Below are positions 31,505 to 39,569 of a stretch of DNA of 64,000 nucleotides, one piece after another. Under the pieces are notes generated by a model. The model made no database searches and was not told the origin of the DNA. It saw only the letters and a list, made by a program, of their open reading frames with translations. The DNA is from Treponema sp. OMZ 798 (GTDB taxonomy: Bacteria > Spirochaetota > Spirochaetia > Treponematales > Treponemataceae): NCBI RefSeq assembly GCF_024181385.1, contig NZ_CP051305.1, positions 1,488,001 through 1,552,000 on the forward strand, in the 5' to 3' direction. A program made the position numbers and the translations under genes. The stretch's first letter is position 1. Every line of letters begins with the position of its first letter.

Positions 31505-33070
31505 CTACCTATATCCTCCGTTGTGTTTGAGTTCCTTAAAAAGACTTATAACTATCAAAATTATGATAATCCCTAAAGGAAAGGCTGCTATAATCGAAAG
31601 GCTTTGAAGCTGGTTTAAATTAGTTCCCACAAGAATCAAGGCAGCCGGCAGCATTATAAAAACTATAGCCCAAAAAGCCCTTAAGCCCTTTTTAGGTTCT
31701 GCATGCTTCTCCAAGTTGGTTTGTGAATAGGACGCTATTACCAAAGTAATTGCATCAAAGGTACTCGAATAAAAGGCTATCATAGTAATTATCAAAACGC
31801 CCAAAACAATTTTTGCATATGGAAGAGTGTTAAGAATTTGCAAAATAACTTGAGAAGCCTCCATTTCTTTTATGGCTGAAGCAGCATCTAAAATTCCGTG
31901 AGCTTGTAAATGAAGCCCGTAATTTCCGAGTATTATAAAAGAGCAATAGGTTCCGGCTATGCCGCAGATAAGCCCGCCTATTATGGTGTTCTTTATTGTG
32001 CGGCCCTCGGAAATTGTTCCGATAAAAAATGGAGTTGCAACAAACCATGCTATCCAGTAGGCCCAATAAAATATTGTCCAGTTTTGAGGGAATCCGGCTC
32101 CGCCTTCTCCCGAAATACGCAAAGGGTCCATCCATGTGGACATAGAAAAAAAGTTTTGTATAACCTTTCCAATGCCGGTTATACTTGTTTCGATTATATA
32201 GATTTTAGGCGAAGCTATAAAGACAAGGCCGAGAAGAACACAAAAAGACACGACCGAAATTTTTGCAAGTTGGGAAATTCCTCTTAGCCCCAATAAAACG
32301 GCAGCCGTGTATACAGCCGCTATTATAAGAAGAATGGAAAGGGTTAAAATCTTTCCTTGCGGAATACCAAAAATAGTGGACACAGCTAAGGACAAAAGAG
32401 GAGTCGCAAGCGAAAAGGTTGTGGCAGTTCCTGCCAATAAGCCTATTACGGAAAAAACATCTATCATCTTTCCTACAGGCCCGTCAATCTTATCCCCAAA
32501 AATCGGGCGGCAGCTTTCCGACAGTTTTTGCTTCGTTCTTCCCCTTACATGAAGCATGTAGGCAAAGGCGACGGCAGGAACTATATGAAAGGCCCACGGA
32601 GTTATGCCCCAATGGAATAAGGGGTAGGCAGCTGCCCAATCCTGTCTTTCCGCAAGAGAAAGGGAAGATAGGCCAAAAGGACTTTCGCCAAAATAGTATG
32701 CCCACTCTATAAGCGACCAATAAAGAATATCGGCGGCCATAGTCGAGGTAAAAATCATGGAACCCCATGCAAAATTTCCGTAACGAGGTTTTTCCATGTT
32801 TCCAAGTTTTACAGTACCGAAACGGGAAAAGGCTAAACCTATGGCCGTAAAAACAAGGCCCAAACCAAGCAGTATATAAAAAAAGCCCAGTTTATTTACA
32901 AAAACATACCACAAGGCATCAACCGCCTGCATCGATTCTACCGGAAAAAATAAAACTAATACAGTCAAACATATTATTACCGCAAGGGGTAATACGGTTA
33001 TAAGCCAGTCAATTTCATTTTTATCCTTTAATTCAAGCGACTTTACGCCTAATTCATCTTCAGTGTTCAT
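31505..33070 (-). CDS. BCCT-family choline/betaine-type transporter
   Basis: A 521-residue membrane protein with about 12 helices. The BCCT tryptophan signature appears in AADILYWSLIEWAYYF and again in FYWAYWIAWFVATPFF, with SEGRTIK after it. BCCT carriers move quaternary ammonium compounds with sodium or protons. Its start overlaps the licCA stop by 11 nt, so the two are translationally coupled. As LicCA uses choline, choline is the likely substrate. The C-terminus is short, with no long osmosensing tail as in BetP. Confidence 0.92.
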   Translation of the reverse strand: MNTEDELGVKSLELKDKNEIDWLITVLPLAVIICLTVLVLFFPVESMQAVDALWYVFVNKLGFFYILLGLGLVFTAIGLAFSRFGTVKLGNMEKPRYGNFAWGSMIFTSTMAADILYWSLIEWAYYFGESPFGLSSLSLAERQDWAAAYPLFHWGITPWAFHIVPAVAFAYMLHVRGRTKQKLSESCRPIFGDKIDGPVGKMIDVFSVIGLLAGTATTFSLATPLLSLAVSTIFGIPQGKILTLSILLIIAAVYTAAVLLGLRGISQLAKISVVSFCVLLGLVFIASPKIYIIETSITGIGKVIQNFFSMSTWMDPLRISGEGGAGFPQNWTIFYWAYWIAWFVATPFFIGTISEGRTIKNTIIGGLICGIAGTYCSFIILGNYGLHLQAHGILDAASAIKEMEASQVILQILNTLPYAKIVLGVLIITMIAFYSSTFDAITLVIASYSQTNLEKHAEPKKGLRAFWAIVFIMLPAALILVGTNLNQLQSLSIIAAFPLGIIIILIVISLFKELKHNGGYR

Positions 33071-34847
33071 TATCCATAATCTCCTTTACTTTTTTATAAT
33101 AATCCTTTGCATATCGGTACATCTTCAAACCGTAATCCCCAAAGCTGACACCCAAGGCCTCCTTATAGCAAGTCCAAAGAGCCCATAAAAAACCTGAAAG
33201 AGCGACATAACAATAAATACGTATTCTTTCCTCTTTTTTTACAGGTCTTTCAAAATAAATTTCCATTAAGTTCTCAAGTTCTTTGTTATCGTAATAAGCG
33301 TATATGGAAAACATAGCCAAATCTATAAGAGGATCGCACATAGCAGCATATTCCCAGTCAATTAAATGGACATCTTCTCCATTGATTATAAAATTGTCGG
33401 GAACAAGATCTATATGGCTTAAAACCTGAGGTTTCTCCATCTTTTCGACTATTTCCAAAAGCTCATTCATCAAGAGCCTGACCTCATGGTAATCATGATA
33501 GAAAATACCGTTTTTTTCGTTTGCAATTTTTTCGTAATAATCCATACGTTCACGGAGATCAAAGGAATGATCCACCTTTAAACCGGATTCATGCAGACGG
33601 CGGGCAACCTTCATACATTTTTTTAAATCTTCAGGACTGCGGGCATCGGCATTATGAGAATTCGGAATAAACTTGGTTATCTTCACCCCTTTTTCGGGAT
33701 CAAAGTAAATAATTGAGTCACTTAAATTTAAGCTGGAAATCGCCTTGTAAACCTCATACTCTTCTTTTCTGTTGATAAGGGCTTCGGTCCCCTCTCCCGG
33801 TATTCTAAAAATATATTCTTCACCTTCAAATTCAAACAAAAAAGATTTGTTTGTCATTCCGAATTTTAAGGGCTTTAGATTTGTTATGCTGTGCTCAGGA
33901 CGTTTAAAAACAGTTGAGATAAGTTCAAGCCATTTATCATGGGATGAAAGGAGATAGGATGAATCGAATAGGCGGATATCGTCAAGAGATTCAAATTCAT
34001 AAACCTGATGCTCTCCCTGTTTGTTTGCAAACATGGTAAGCTCTTTGATATTCCGCATATAAACATCTTCCCAGTACCAATCATCGGTATCATCCCTTTC
34101 ATAGGCTTCTTCAATCAAGGGGCGTATCTTTTCGGAAAATTCTTTTGAAAAATAAACAGGGCCGTACATAACCCAGCCGTTTCGGCCTCCGACCTTTACA
34201 TCCATAATTTTATCGTGTAAGCCTGTTTTTAAAATCCACTCATTTGTCTTGCCGCTTACCTTAACGGCAGAATACCATGAATCATACTCATGGGAATGAT
34301 ACATGTTCTCCCTAAGCCAATTATCGCTTGAAAGAATATAGGTGCTTTTAAGTTTCTCTCTTACATGATAAAGGGTGGAAAGATTATTTTTACTCTTAAA
34401 ATCGGGATTATATACGAGCTTTACACCGTACTTATCTATCAAATATTCAAAGGTTTCCTTTAGATAGCCTACAACTATGGTTATATCGTTAATACCGGCA
34501 GCATTGAGCTGTTCAATCTGCCTTTCTATCATCCTTTCCCCAAAAACTTCCAGCAAGCCCTTAGGAGTTGCATAGGTTAATGGAACAAAGCGTGAACCGA
34601 AACCGGCAGCCATAACTATAGCATTATCAACCCTGCACTCTTCAAAGGCTTTTAAAGCCTTCTCGGTAAGCCGCTTTTTTCCAAAAGGAGGAACCCCTTC
34701 GGTATATAAAAAACCGTCATGCTCCATATCGAATAAAATTTTATTTACATAGGCTAAGGATATTTTTAATCTTTTTGCAACATCTCTTTGCGAAATATCC
34801 ATATCTTTTTGCATGAGTTTTATAATTTGAAAATATCTTCTTTTCAT
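33060..34847 (-). CDS. licCA: LicCA: CTP:phosphocholine cytidylyltransferase-choline kinase fusion with N-terminal HTH
   Basis: A 595-residue trifunctional protein. Residues 1-65 form a winged helix (DISQRDVAKRLKISLAYVNK, then GFLYTEG). Residues about 72-300 are the LicC-type nucleotidyltransferase (NAIVMAAGFGSRFVPLTYAT PKG region, DNWLRENMY, DDTDDWYWEDVY). Residues about 320-590 are the LicA-type kinase (MTNKSFLFEFEGEEYIFRIP; catalytic SHIDLVPDNFIING; metal-binding LIDWEYAAMCDPLIDLA). A licCA fusion is known from T. denticola, where it starts the CDP-choline route to phosphatidylcholine. The HTH implies DNA binding, possibly autoregulation by choline metabolites. The start is 7 nt after the -10 box. 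Confidence 0.95.
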   Translation of the reverse strand: MKRRYFQIIKLMQKDMDISQRDVAKRLKISLAYVNKILFDMEHDGFLYTEGVPPFGKKRLTEKALKAFEECRVDNAIVMAAGFGSRFVPLTYATPKGLLEVFGERMIERQIEQLNAAGINDITIVVGYLKETFEYLIDKYGVKLVYNPDFKSKNNLSTLYHVREKLKSTYILSSDNWLRENMYHSHEYDSWYSAVKVSGKTNEWILKTGLHDKIMDVKVGGRNGWVMYGPVYFSKEFSEKIRPLIEEAYERDDTDDWYWEDVYMRNIKELTMFANKQGEHQVYEFESLDDIRLFDSSYLLSSHDKWLELISTVFKRPEHSITNLKPLKFGMTNKSFLFEFEGEEYIFRIPGEGTEALINRKEEYEVYKAISSLNLSDSIIYFDPEKGVKITKFIPNSHNADARSPEDLKKCMKVARRLHESGLKVDHSFDLRERMDYYEKIANEKNGIFYHDYHEVRLLMNELLEIVEKMEKPQVLSHIDLVPDNFIINGEDVHLIDWEYAAMCDPLIDLAMFSIYAYYDNKELENLMEIYFERPVKKEERIRIYCYVALSGFLWALWTCYKEALGVSFGDYGLKMYRYAKDYYKKVKEIMDNEH

Positions 34848-34854
34848 ACCTTAC

Positions 34855-34882
34855 ATTATACAAAAATAGCGTTCAAAGTCAA
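34855..34882 (-). promoter_or_regulatory. licCA promoter (near-leaderless)
   Basis: Minus strand: TTGACT (34877-34882), 16 bp, TATAAT (34855-34860), then 7 nt to the ATG. A TAAGG just before the ATG could serve as ribosome site only if transcription started further upstream. Confidence 0.65.
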
Positions 34883-34988
34883 GTATTAAATTGCAAAAAA
34901 GTGAACATTATTTGTAATACGGCATATGCAAATATTTTCATTACATATAGAAGATTATAAAAGTACTTTATTTTTATATATGAATATC

Positions 34989-35017
34989 TTGACAAGTTGT
35001 AATTTTGATTGTATAGT
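34989..35017 (+). promoter_or_regulatory. Promoter of alanine/glycine symporter
   Basis: TTGACA (34989-34994), 17 bp, TATAGT (35012-35017). The 61-nt leader to ATG 35079 contains a small CTTGTT/AACAAG hairpin and AAAGGAGTG as ribosome site. Confidence 0.7.
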
Positions 35018-35078
35018 TAGACCGCTTGTTTTTAACAAGTTTATATCGCTATATGCGTAAAAGGAGTGTAATCGCACT

Positions 35079-36503
35079 ATGGAACAATTTTTACAAAATC
35101 TTACAAGCCTGGTTTCTTCGGCTAACGGATTTATTTGGGGAGTTTACTTCCTCATTCCGCTTCTATGCGGTACCGGTTTGTTCTTTACAATCCGGTTAGG
35201 AGGAGTACAGTTTACAAAATTCGGAAGCGGCTGGAAACGCCTCTTCAGCAACTTTTCATTAAGCGGAAAAGAAGCCGGAAAGCACGGTATGAGTTCTTTC
35301 CAGGCTGTTGCAACAGCTATTGCCGCACAGGTAGGAACCGGAAACCTCGTAGGTGCTATGACAGCCCTCATCATGGGCGGTCCCGGAGCTATTTTCTGGA
35401 TGTGGCTTGCAGCCCTCGCAGGTATGGCAACAAACTTTGCAGAAGCTGCCATCGCTCAAATTTACAAGACAAAGGATGATTCCGGTCAGACAGTAGGAGG
35501 TCCTGCCTACTACATTTCCGAAGGCTTAAAAAATAAGGTTGGAGAAGGCTTTGCAAAATTCCTTGCAGGTTTCTTTGCCATAGCAATTATTCTTGCTCTC
35601 GGATTTATGGGCAACATGGTTCAAGCCAACTCTATTTCCGATGCCTTCCAAAACGCCTTCCACGTTCCCACATGGATTACCGGTGCAGTTCTTGCAGTTA
35701 TCGCGGGTGTTATCTTCATGGGCGGTGTTAAGCGAATTGCTTCGGTTACCGAAAAAGTAGTTCCCCTTATGGCTATTGTTTACATTGTAGTAGGTCTTAT
35801 AGTTGTTATCATCAATGCAGGACAAATCCCCTCAATGTTTGCTATGATCTTCAAGGGAGCTTTTGACCCGAAGGCTGTTTGGGGCGGAGCCCTCGGCTTC
35901 GGAATGGGAAGAGCCGTACGATACGGTGTTGCCCGAGGTCTTTTCTCTAACGAAGCAGGTATGGGTTCTACACCTCATGCTCACGCAGTTGCTGACGTAA
36001 AACACCCGGTAGAACAGGGCGTTTTAGGTATTGTTGCAGTATTTATTGATACCTTCATCGTTTTAAACGTTACAGTATTCACCGTCTTGAGCTCAGGCGT
36101 TGTAAAGTTTGAAGGAAGCGAGCCCACAATGAAGGGAATTAAGCTTGTACAAGAAGCTTTCTCACAGCACTTGTTCGGCTCCACATTCGGATATCTCTTT
36201 ATTGCTATCTGTCTTCTTTTCTTTGCCTTCTCAACAATCATCGGCTGGTACTACTTCGGTGAAACAAACATAAGATACCTATTCGGAACAAAGGGACTTA
36301 TCCCATATCAGCTCCTAGTAGTTATCTTTATCTTTATCGGAAGCTTGCTTAAGATCGATTTGGTTTGGGAATTGACAGACTTCTTTAACGGAATTATGGT
36401 TATACCGAACCTTATAGCCTTGCTCTTATTAAGCGGAACCGTTGCTAAGATCTTAAAAGATTACAACAAGGGTCTCCCCTACGACGCAAGCCAGTATAAA
36501 TAA
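35079..36503 (+). CDS. Sodium:alanine/glycine symporter (AGCS family)
   Basis: A 474-residue membrane protein with about 11 helices and the AGCS signatures GTGNLVGAMTALIMGGPGAI, WMWLAALAGMATNFAEA, and EAGMGSTPHAHAVADVKHP. It imports alanine or glycine with Na+. It is followed by a strong terminator and then by a GrdX gene, which in other anaerobes accompanies glycine reductase; glycine uptake for fermentation is a sensible inference. Codon use is notably regular, suggesting high expression. Confidence 0.95.
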   Translation: MEQFLQNLTSLVSSANGFIWGVYFLIPLLCGTGLFFTIRLGGVQFTKFGSGWKRLFSNFSLSGKEAGKHGMSSFQAVATAIAAQVGTGNLVGAMTALIMGGPGAIFWMWLAALAGMATNFAEAAIAQIYKTKDDSGQTVGGPAYYISEGLKNKVGEGFAKFLAGFFAIAIILALGFMGNMVQANSISDAFQNAFHVPTWITGAVLAVIAGVIFMGGVKRIASVTEKVVPLMAIVYIVVGLIVVIINAGQIPSMFAMIFKGAFDPKAVWGGALGFGMGRAVRYGVARGLFSNEAGMGSTPHAHAVADVKHPVEQGVLGIVAVFIDTFIVLNVTVFTVLSSGVVKFEGSEPTMKGIKLVQEAFSQHLFGSTFGYLFIAICLLFFAFSTIIGWYYFGETNIRYLFGTKGLIPYQLLVVIFIFIGSLLKIDLVWELTDFFNGIMVIPNLIALLLLSGTVAKILKDYNKGLPYDASQYK

Positions 36504-36510
36504 GCACTAA

Positions 36511-36536
36511 AAAAGGGCAGCTTAAGCTGCCCTTTT
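36511..36536. terminator. Rho-independent terminator after symporter
   Basis: A perfect 26-bp palindrome with AAAAGGGCAGCTT as its left arm, ending in TTTT and followed by ATATTTACTTTTATTTT. Confidence 0.9.
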
Positions 36537-36569
36537 ATATTTACTTTTATTTTCCAAAATACACAAGAT

Positions 36570-36965
36570 ATGCAAAAAGATTCACAAACTAATCAAAGAC
36601 TTATTATTACAAATAACCCCAAGGTTAAGACCTTCTATGAAGAAGATAGGACAGGTTTAAAAAACCGCTATGAGCTTAAATTTTTGGACTCAAGAGACGA
36701 GGTTTTTCAAAAAGTAAGGGATTTGATTCATTCAAACTGGAAACTTTTAAACCATGCCATGGCAGGAAACATTCCCCTTCATAAACACCCGTATAGAAGC
36801 ATGGCGTTGGAACAACAGGAAAATCTTGATACAAACTCTCTTATTTTGTGGGAATCGGCAATGGAACGAGTAAAAAGAGGTAAAACACCCCCTTACCCCG
36901 ATGATGTCTTAGAAGACTTCCAAGAATTGGACTACAACTTGTTTTCAGGTTCGGTAAAATTTTAA
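36570..36965 (+). CDS. grdX: GrdX-family protein
   Basis: A 131-residue GrdX-like protein: LIITNNPKVKTFYEE, then DSRDEVFQKVRDLIHSNWKLLNHAMAG (motif RDLIHxGxxLLxHPLxGS of the family) and MALEQQENLDTNSLILWESA. GrdX is encoded with the glycine reductase selenoenzyme genes in clostridia, but its activity is unknown. Here it follows a glycine/alanine symporter. The ribosome site is weak (AAGATATG), and a stable terminator separates it from the symporter, so it may have its own promoter in the 66-bp gap. Confidence 0.82.
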   Translation: MQKDSQTNQRLIITNNPKVKTFYEEDRTGLKNRYELKFLDSRDEVFQKVRDLIHSNWKLLNHAMAGNIPLHKHPYRSMALEQQENLDTNSLILWESAMERVKRGKTPPYPDDVLEDFQELDYNLFSGSVKF

Positions 36966-36969
36966 AAAA

Positions 36970-37010
36970 TCTTCTAAATTCATTACAAGCTTTTTGGTGA
37001 ATTTAGAAGA
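36970..37010. terminator. Convergent-gene terminator hairpin
   Basis: TCTTCTAAATTCA (36970-36982) pairs perfectly with TGAATTTAGAAGA (36998-37010) around a 15-nt loop. It overlaps the 3' end of the gene starting at 37003. Confidence 0.65.
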
Positions 37011-37815
37011 AGAGCCACGAACCGACATCATCTATTATTTTTGTTAAAATCATTACATGTATTTCTTGTTTTTCAGATTCTATATAGGTCTTCCATGAGT
37101 CATGAGTATATTGTTTATTTATTCTTGAACGCAATAGAAGAGCCTTTTCTTTTATTTCTTCTTCAGTCAATTGAGAGTAAGCTTGTAAAACGTTAACAAC
37201 AAAATATGTACTTAGACACTTAATTAGAGGATTTTTTGCCGAATCAGATATCTTAGCGAATGAAGCTGCACTTTTTTCATAATTTTTCATCATTTGAAGG
37301 GAAAGGGCCGAATAAAATACAATCCATTCACTTGCCGTTGTTTTTAAAACAGGTAAAGACGATGTAAATTCAAAAACATCCTGATAATTCCCCGAAATCA
37401 TCTTAGCCGCAGCAAATTTCGGCCCCAATTTTGATACATAACTTGGTTTATTATCTTTTAAAAAGTCACAAAACTTATTCATTGAAGCAAAATCGCCTAA
37501 AAGAAGAAGAGATTCGGCTAAAAGGCGCGAATTTTTATAGGTAATTCTTTTTTTTGTGTAAATTTTAGTCTCAAGCAAAGAAGCCAAAGAGGACCAGTCT
37601 TCAGATTCAATATATTTGATCAGGAGTCTGTTTTTTAAGAACATTATATTTACAAACAAAATCAGAATCAAAAATACAGGACCAAAGAACCAGTTAGTCT
37701 TCCAAAATTCCCGCATAAAAGAACCGTCAGCATAAAACAAAGGAAGAAAAAAAACGGTAAATAATAGCAAAATTAGGACGATATTAAAAATAATAAATAG
37801 TACTTTTAATTTCAT
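37003..37815 (-). CDS. Membrane-anchored TPR-like protein of unknown function
   Basis: A 270-residue protein from ATG 37815 (AAGGA site upstream; the frame continues 16 codons further but without a ribosome site). Two membrane helices occupy about residues 5-30 (LFIIFNIVLILLLFTVFFL) and 40-57 (FFGPVFLILILFVNIMFL). The remaining helices are TPR-like: RLLAESLLLLGDFASMNKF, AAAKMISGNYQDVFEF and ALSLQMMKNYEKSAASF. It has no catalytic motif. It is divergent from the HD-GYP gene across 52 bp. Confidence 0.7.
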   Translation of the reverse strand: MKLKVLFIIFNIVLILLLFTVFFLPLFYADGSFMREFWKTNWFFGPVFLILILFVNIMFLKNRLLIKYIESEDWSSLASLLETKIYTKKRITYKNSRLLAESLLLLGDFASMNKFCDFLKDNKPSYVSKLGPKFAAAKMISGNYQDVFEFTSSLPVLKTTASEWIVFYSALSLQMMKNYEKSAASFAKISDSAKNPLIKCLSTYFVVNVLQAYSQLTEEEIKEKALLLRSRINKQYTHDSWKTYIESEKQEIHVMILTKIIDDVGSWLFF

Positions 37816-37867
37816 ATAAAATCCTTTATAATGGTATATATATATTGTACTACAGGAGAGCAAATAA

Positions 37868-39055
37868 GTGAATACCTATAATGCAGAACATACAAAAGAT
37901 TTATCATTTTTTAATAAAAATGTTTATTTGGATAAAAAATTTTTGCTTTTAATCCCGGAAACACCTTTGACGGCCGAGCTGAAGGCTATTTTAAACGAAT
38001 GGGATTTTTCTCTCCTATATTCTGACGGAGAACCTTCAAGTTTTATGAGCGTAAGAACGGATACTTCCGCAGGTAAGGATGTTCTGGACTCAAGCAAGGA
38101 AAACGAAATGATTTCCGAAAAGTTAAAAAAACAAAAGGAAATTATGGAAGAAACGGAAAATAAATTCTGGGATTTCTTGAGATTTACGGATAAAATTTTT
38201 ACCGATTATACAATGAAAAAGATTTTGGATCCCCGTTTTGTTTTTGATAAAATAAAAGAGCTCTGCGATTTTGTAAAAAACGATAGAAAAAACATCCTTC
38301 TAATCGAAATGCAAAAATACAGCTCTCCGACAAACTATTTGGTCATGCACTCGCTGCGCTCTTCAATTTTTGCCATCATTATAGGAATTCAGCTTAAAAT
38401 GCCGCCTCATAGGCTCATAGAGCTTGGTGCAGCCTGTCTTTTACACGAAATAGGCATGTTCAGACTTCCGCCTCAATATTATATGTATGATGCCCCCTTA
38501 AGCGAGGAAGGAAAAAAGGCCTTATTTACACATCCTGTTCTATCTTATAATATTTTAAAAACATCTTCCTTTTCTTTACCCGTATGTTTAGGAGTTTTGG
38601 AGCATCACGAAAGAGAAAACGGACACGGATATCCGCGGGGCTTGACAAAAGAAAAAATTTCAATGTACGGTAAAATAATAGCCGTTGCATGTTCGTATGA
38701 GGCTGCTACATCTCCGCGTCCTTACAAGGAAGCTCAAGATGCTTCTTCAGGCATCGTGGAAATGATAAAGAATACGAACGGACAATATGATGAAACCATT
38801 TTAAAGGCCCTTCTTTATTCTCTATCCTTCTATCCTGTCGGAATGTATGTTCATCTTTCTAACGGAAAAATTGCAAAGGTAATAGATGTCAATCCCGATG
38901 ATCCCAGATTTCCTGTTGTACAGATCTACGGCCAAACAACTCCAACCGGGGACCCCGTTATTGTACAAACAAAGGCAAAAGAGATTACCGTAAAAAGGCA
39001 GTTATCAAAAGAAGAGCTAAAAAGTATTGACCGTAACTCAAGTTCCCTATTTTAG
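37868..39055 (+). CDS. HD-GYP-type protein with altered HD motif
   Basis: A 395-residue protein starting at GTG 37868 (GGAGAG 8 nt upstream). The C-terminal half has the HD-GYP layout: H161 in HSLRSS, LLHEIGM (H193-E194 instead of HD), HPVLSYNIL (H222), EHHERENGHGYPRG (H246-H247 and G254-Y255-P256). HD-GYP proteins hydrolyse cyclic-di-GMP with a metal centre. The replacement of the defining aspartate by glutamate, and of the following lysine by methionine (DIGK to EIGM), may change or abolish catalysis. The first 150 residues have no known sensor. Convergent with the Smr gene, overlapping 9 nt. Confidence 0.85.
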   Translation: MNTYNAEHTKDLSFFNKNVYLDKKFLLLIPETPLTAELKAILNEWDFSLLYSDGEPSSFMSVRTDTSAGKDVLDSSKENEMISEKLKKQKEIMEETENKFWDFLRFTDKIFTDYTMKKILDPRFVFDKIKELCDFVKNDRKNILLIEMQKYSSPTNYLVMHSLRSSIFAIIIGIQLKMPPHRLIELGAACLLHEIGMFRLPPQYYMYDAPLSEEGKKALFTHPVLSYNILKTSSFSLPVCLGVLEHHERENGHGYPRGLTKEKISMYGKIIAVACSYEAATSPRPYKEAQDASSGIVEMIKNTNGQYDETILKALLYSLSFYPVGMYVHLSNGKIAKVIDVNPDDPRFPVVQIYGQTTPTGDPVIVQTKAKEITVKRQLSKEELKSIDRNSSSLF

Positions 39056-39568
39056 GATTACCCAGGTAGAACCTGTTCCTCCGTCTGCACCTTTAGGATG
39101 CCCGCTCTCTCCTGCCCTCTTATGCTTTTCAAGATATCTGCGGACAAAGGGGGCCAGAACGGCTCCTCCTCCTGAGTGGTTCCCCTTGCCGTGGATAATT
39201 AAAATTTTTTTTAAACAGCGGCGTATGGAATTTTCAAAAAACACATTTAAAGCGGCTTCGGCCTCATCACAGGTCATGCCGTGTAAGTCTATCTCATCCT
39301 CACAGCGCATCTCCCTCAAAATTTTACGCTGTCTTGCATAATCGACTGAGGCAGCCTCTTCTTGGGCATCCTTATCTTCTACGCCGTACCGCCTTAACCA
39401 CATTTCCATAGGGTTTATCTTTTTTGAATTATCTTCTTTAGTCCTTATTGCTTGAGTCCCTTTATTCGAATTCTCGTCTTTTTTTATCTGCTTTTTTCCG
39501 TAGGGCTTTCCCGTAATTTTTTCCCACTCGTCCAAGATATCTCCGAAATTTTTACTCATACTTTCCAT
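39047..39568 (-). CDS. Smr-domain protein
   Basis: A 173-residue protein: a charged, lysine-rich N-terminal region (about 1-90) and a C-terminal Smr domain (about 92-170) with the IDLHGMTCDEAEAAL motif, then ILIIHGKGNHSGGGAVLAPF. Smr domains nick or cleave nucleic acids in DNA repair and, as in SmrB, collided-ribosome rescue. The DLHG and HGKG motifs are intact. The ATG at 39568 abuts the batD stop; a second ATG at 39559, with AGGA upstream, is the other candidate. Confidence 0.88.
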   Translation of the reverse strand: MESMSKNFGDILDEWEKITGKPYGKKQIKKDENSNKGTQAIRTKEDNSKKINPMEMWLRRYGVEDKDAQEEAASVDYARQRKILREMRCEDEIDLHGMTCDEAEAALNVFFENSIRRCLKKILIIHGKGNHSGGGAVLAPFVRRYLEKHKRAGESGHPKGADGGTGSTWVILK

Positions 39569-39569
39569 C

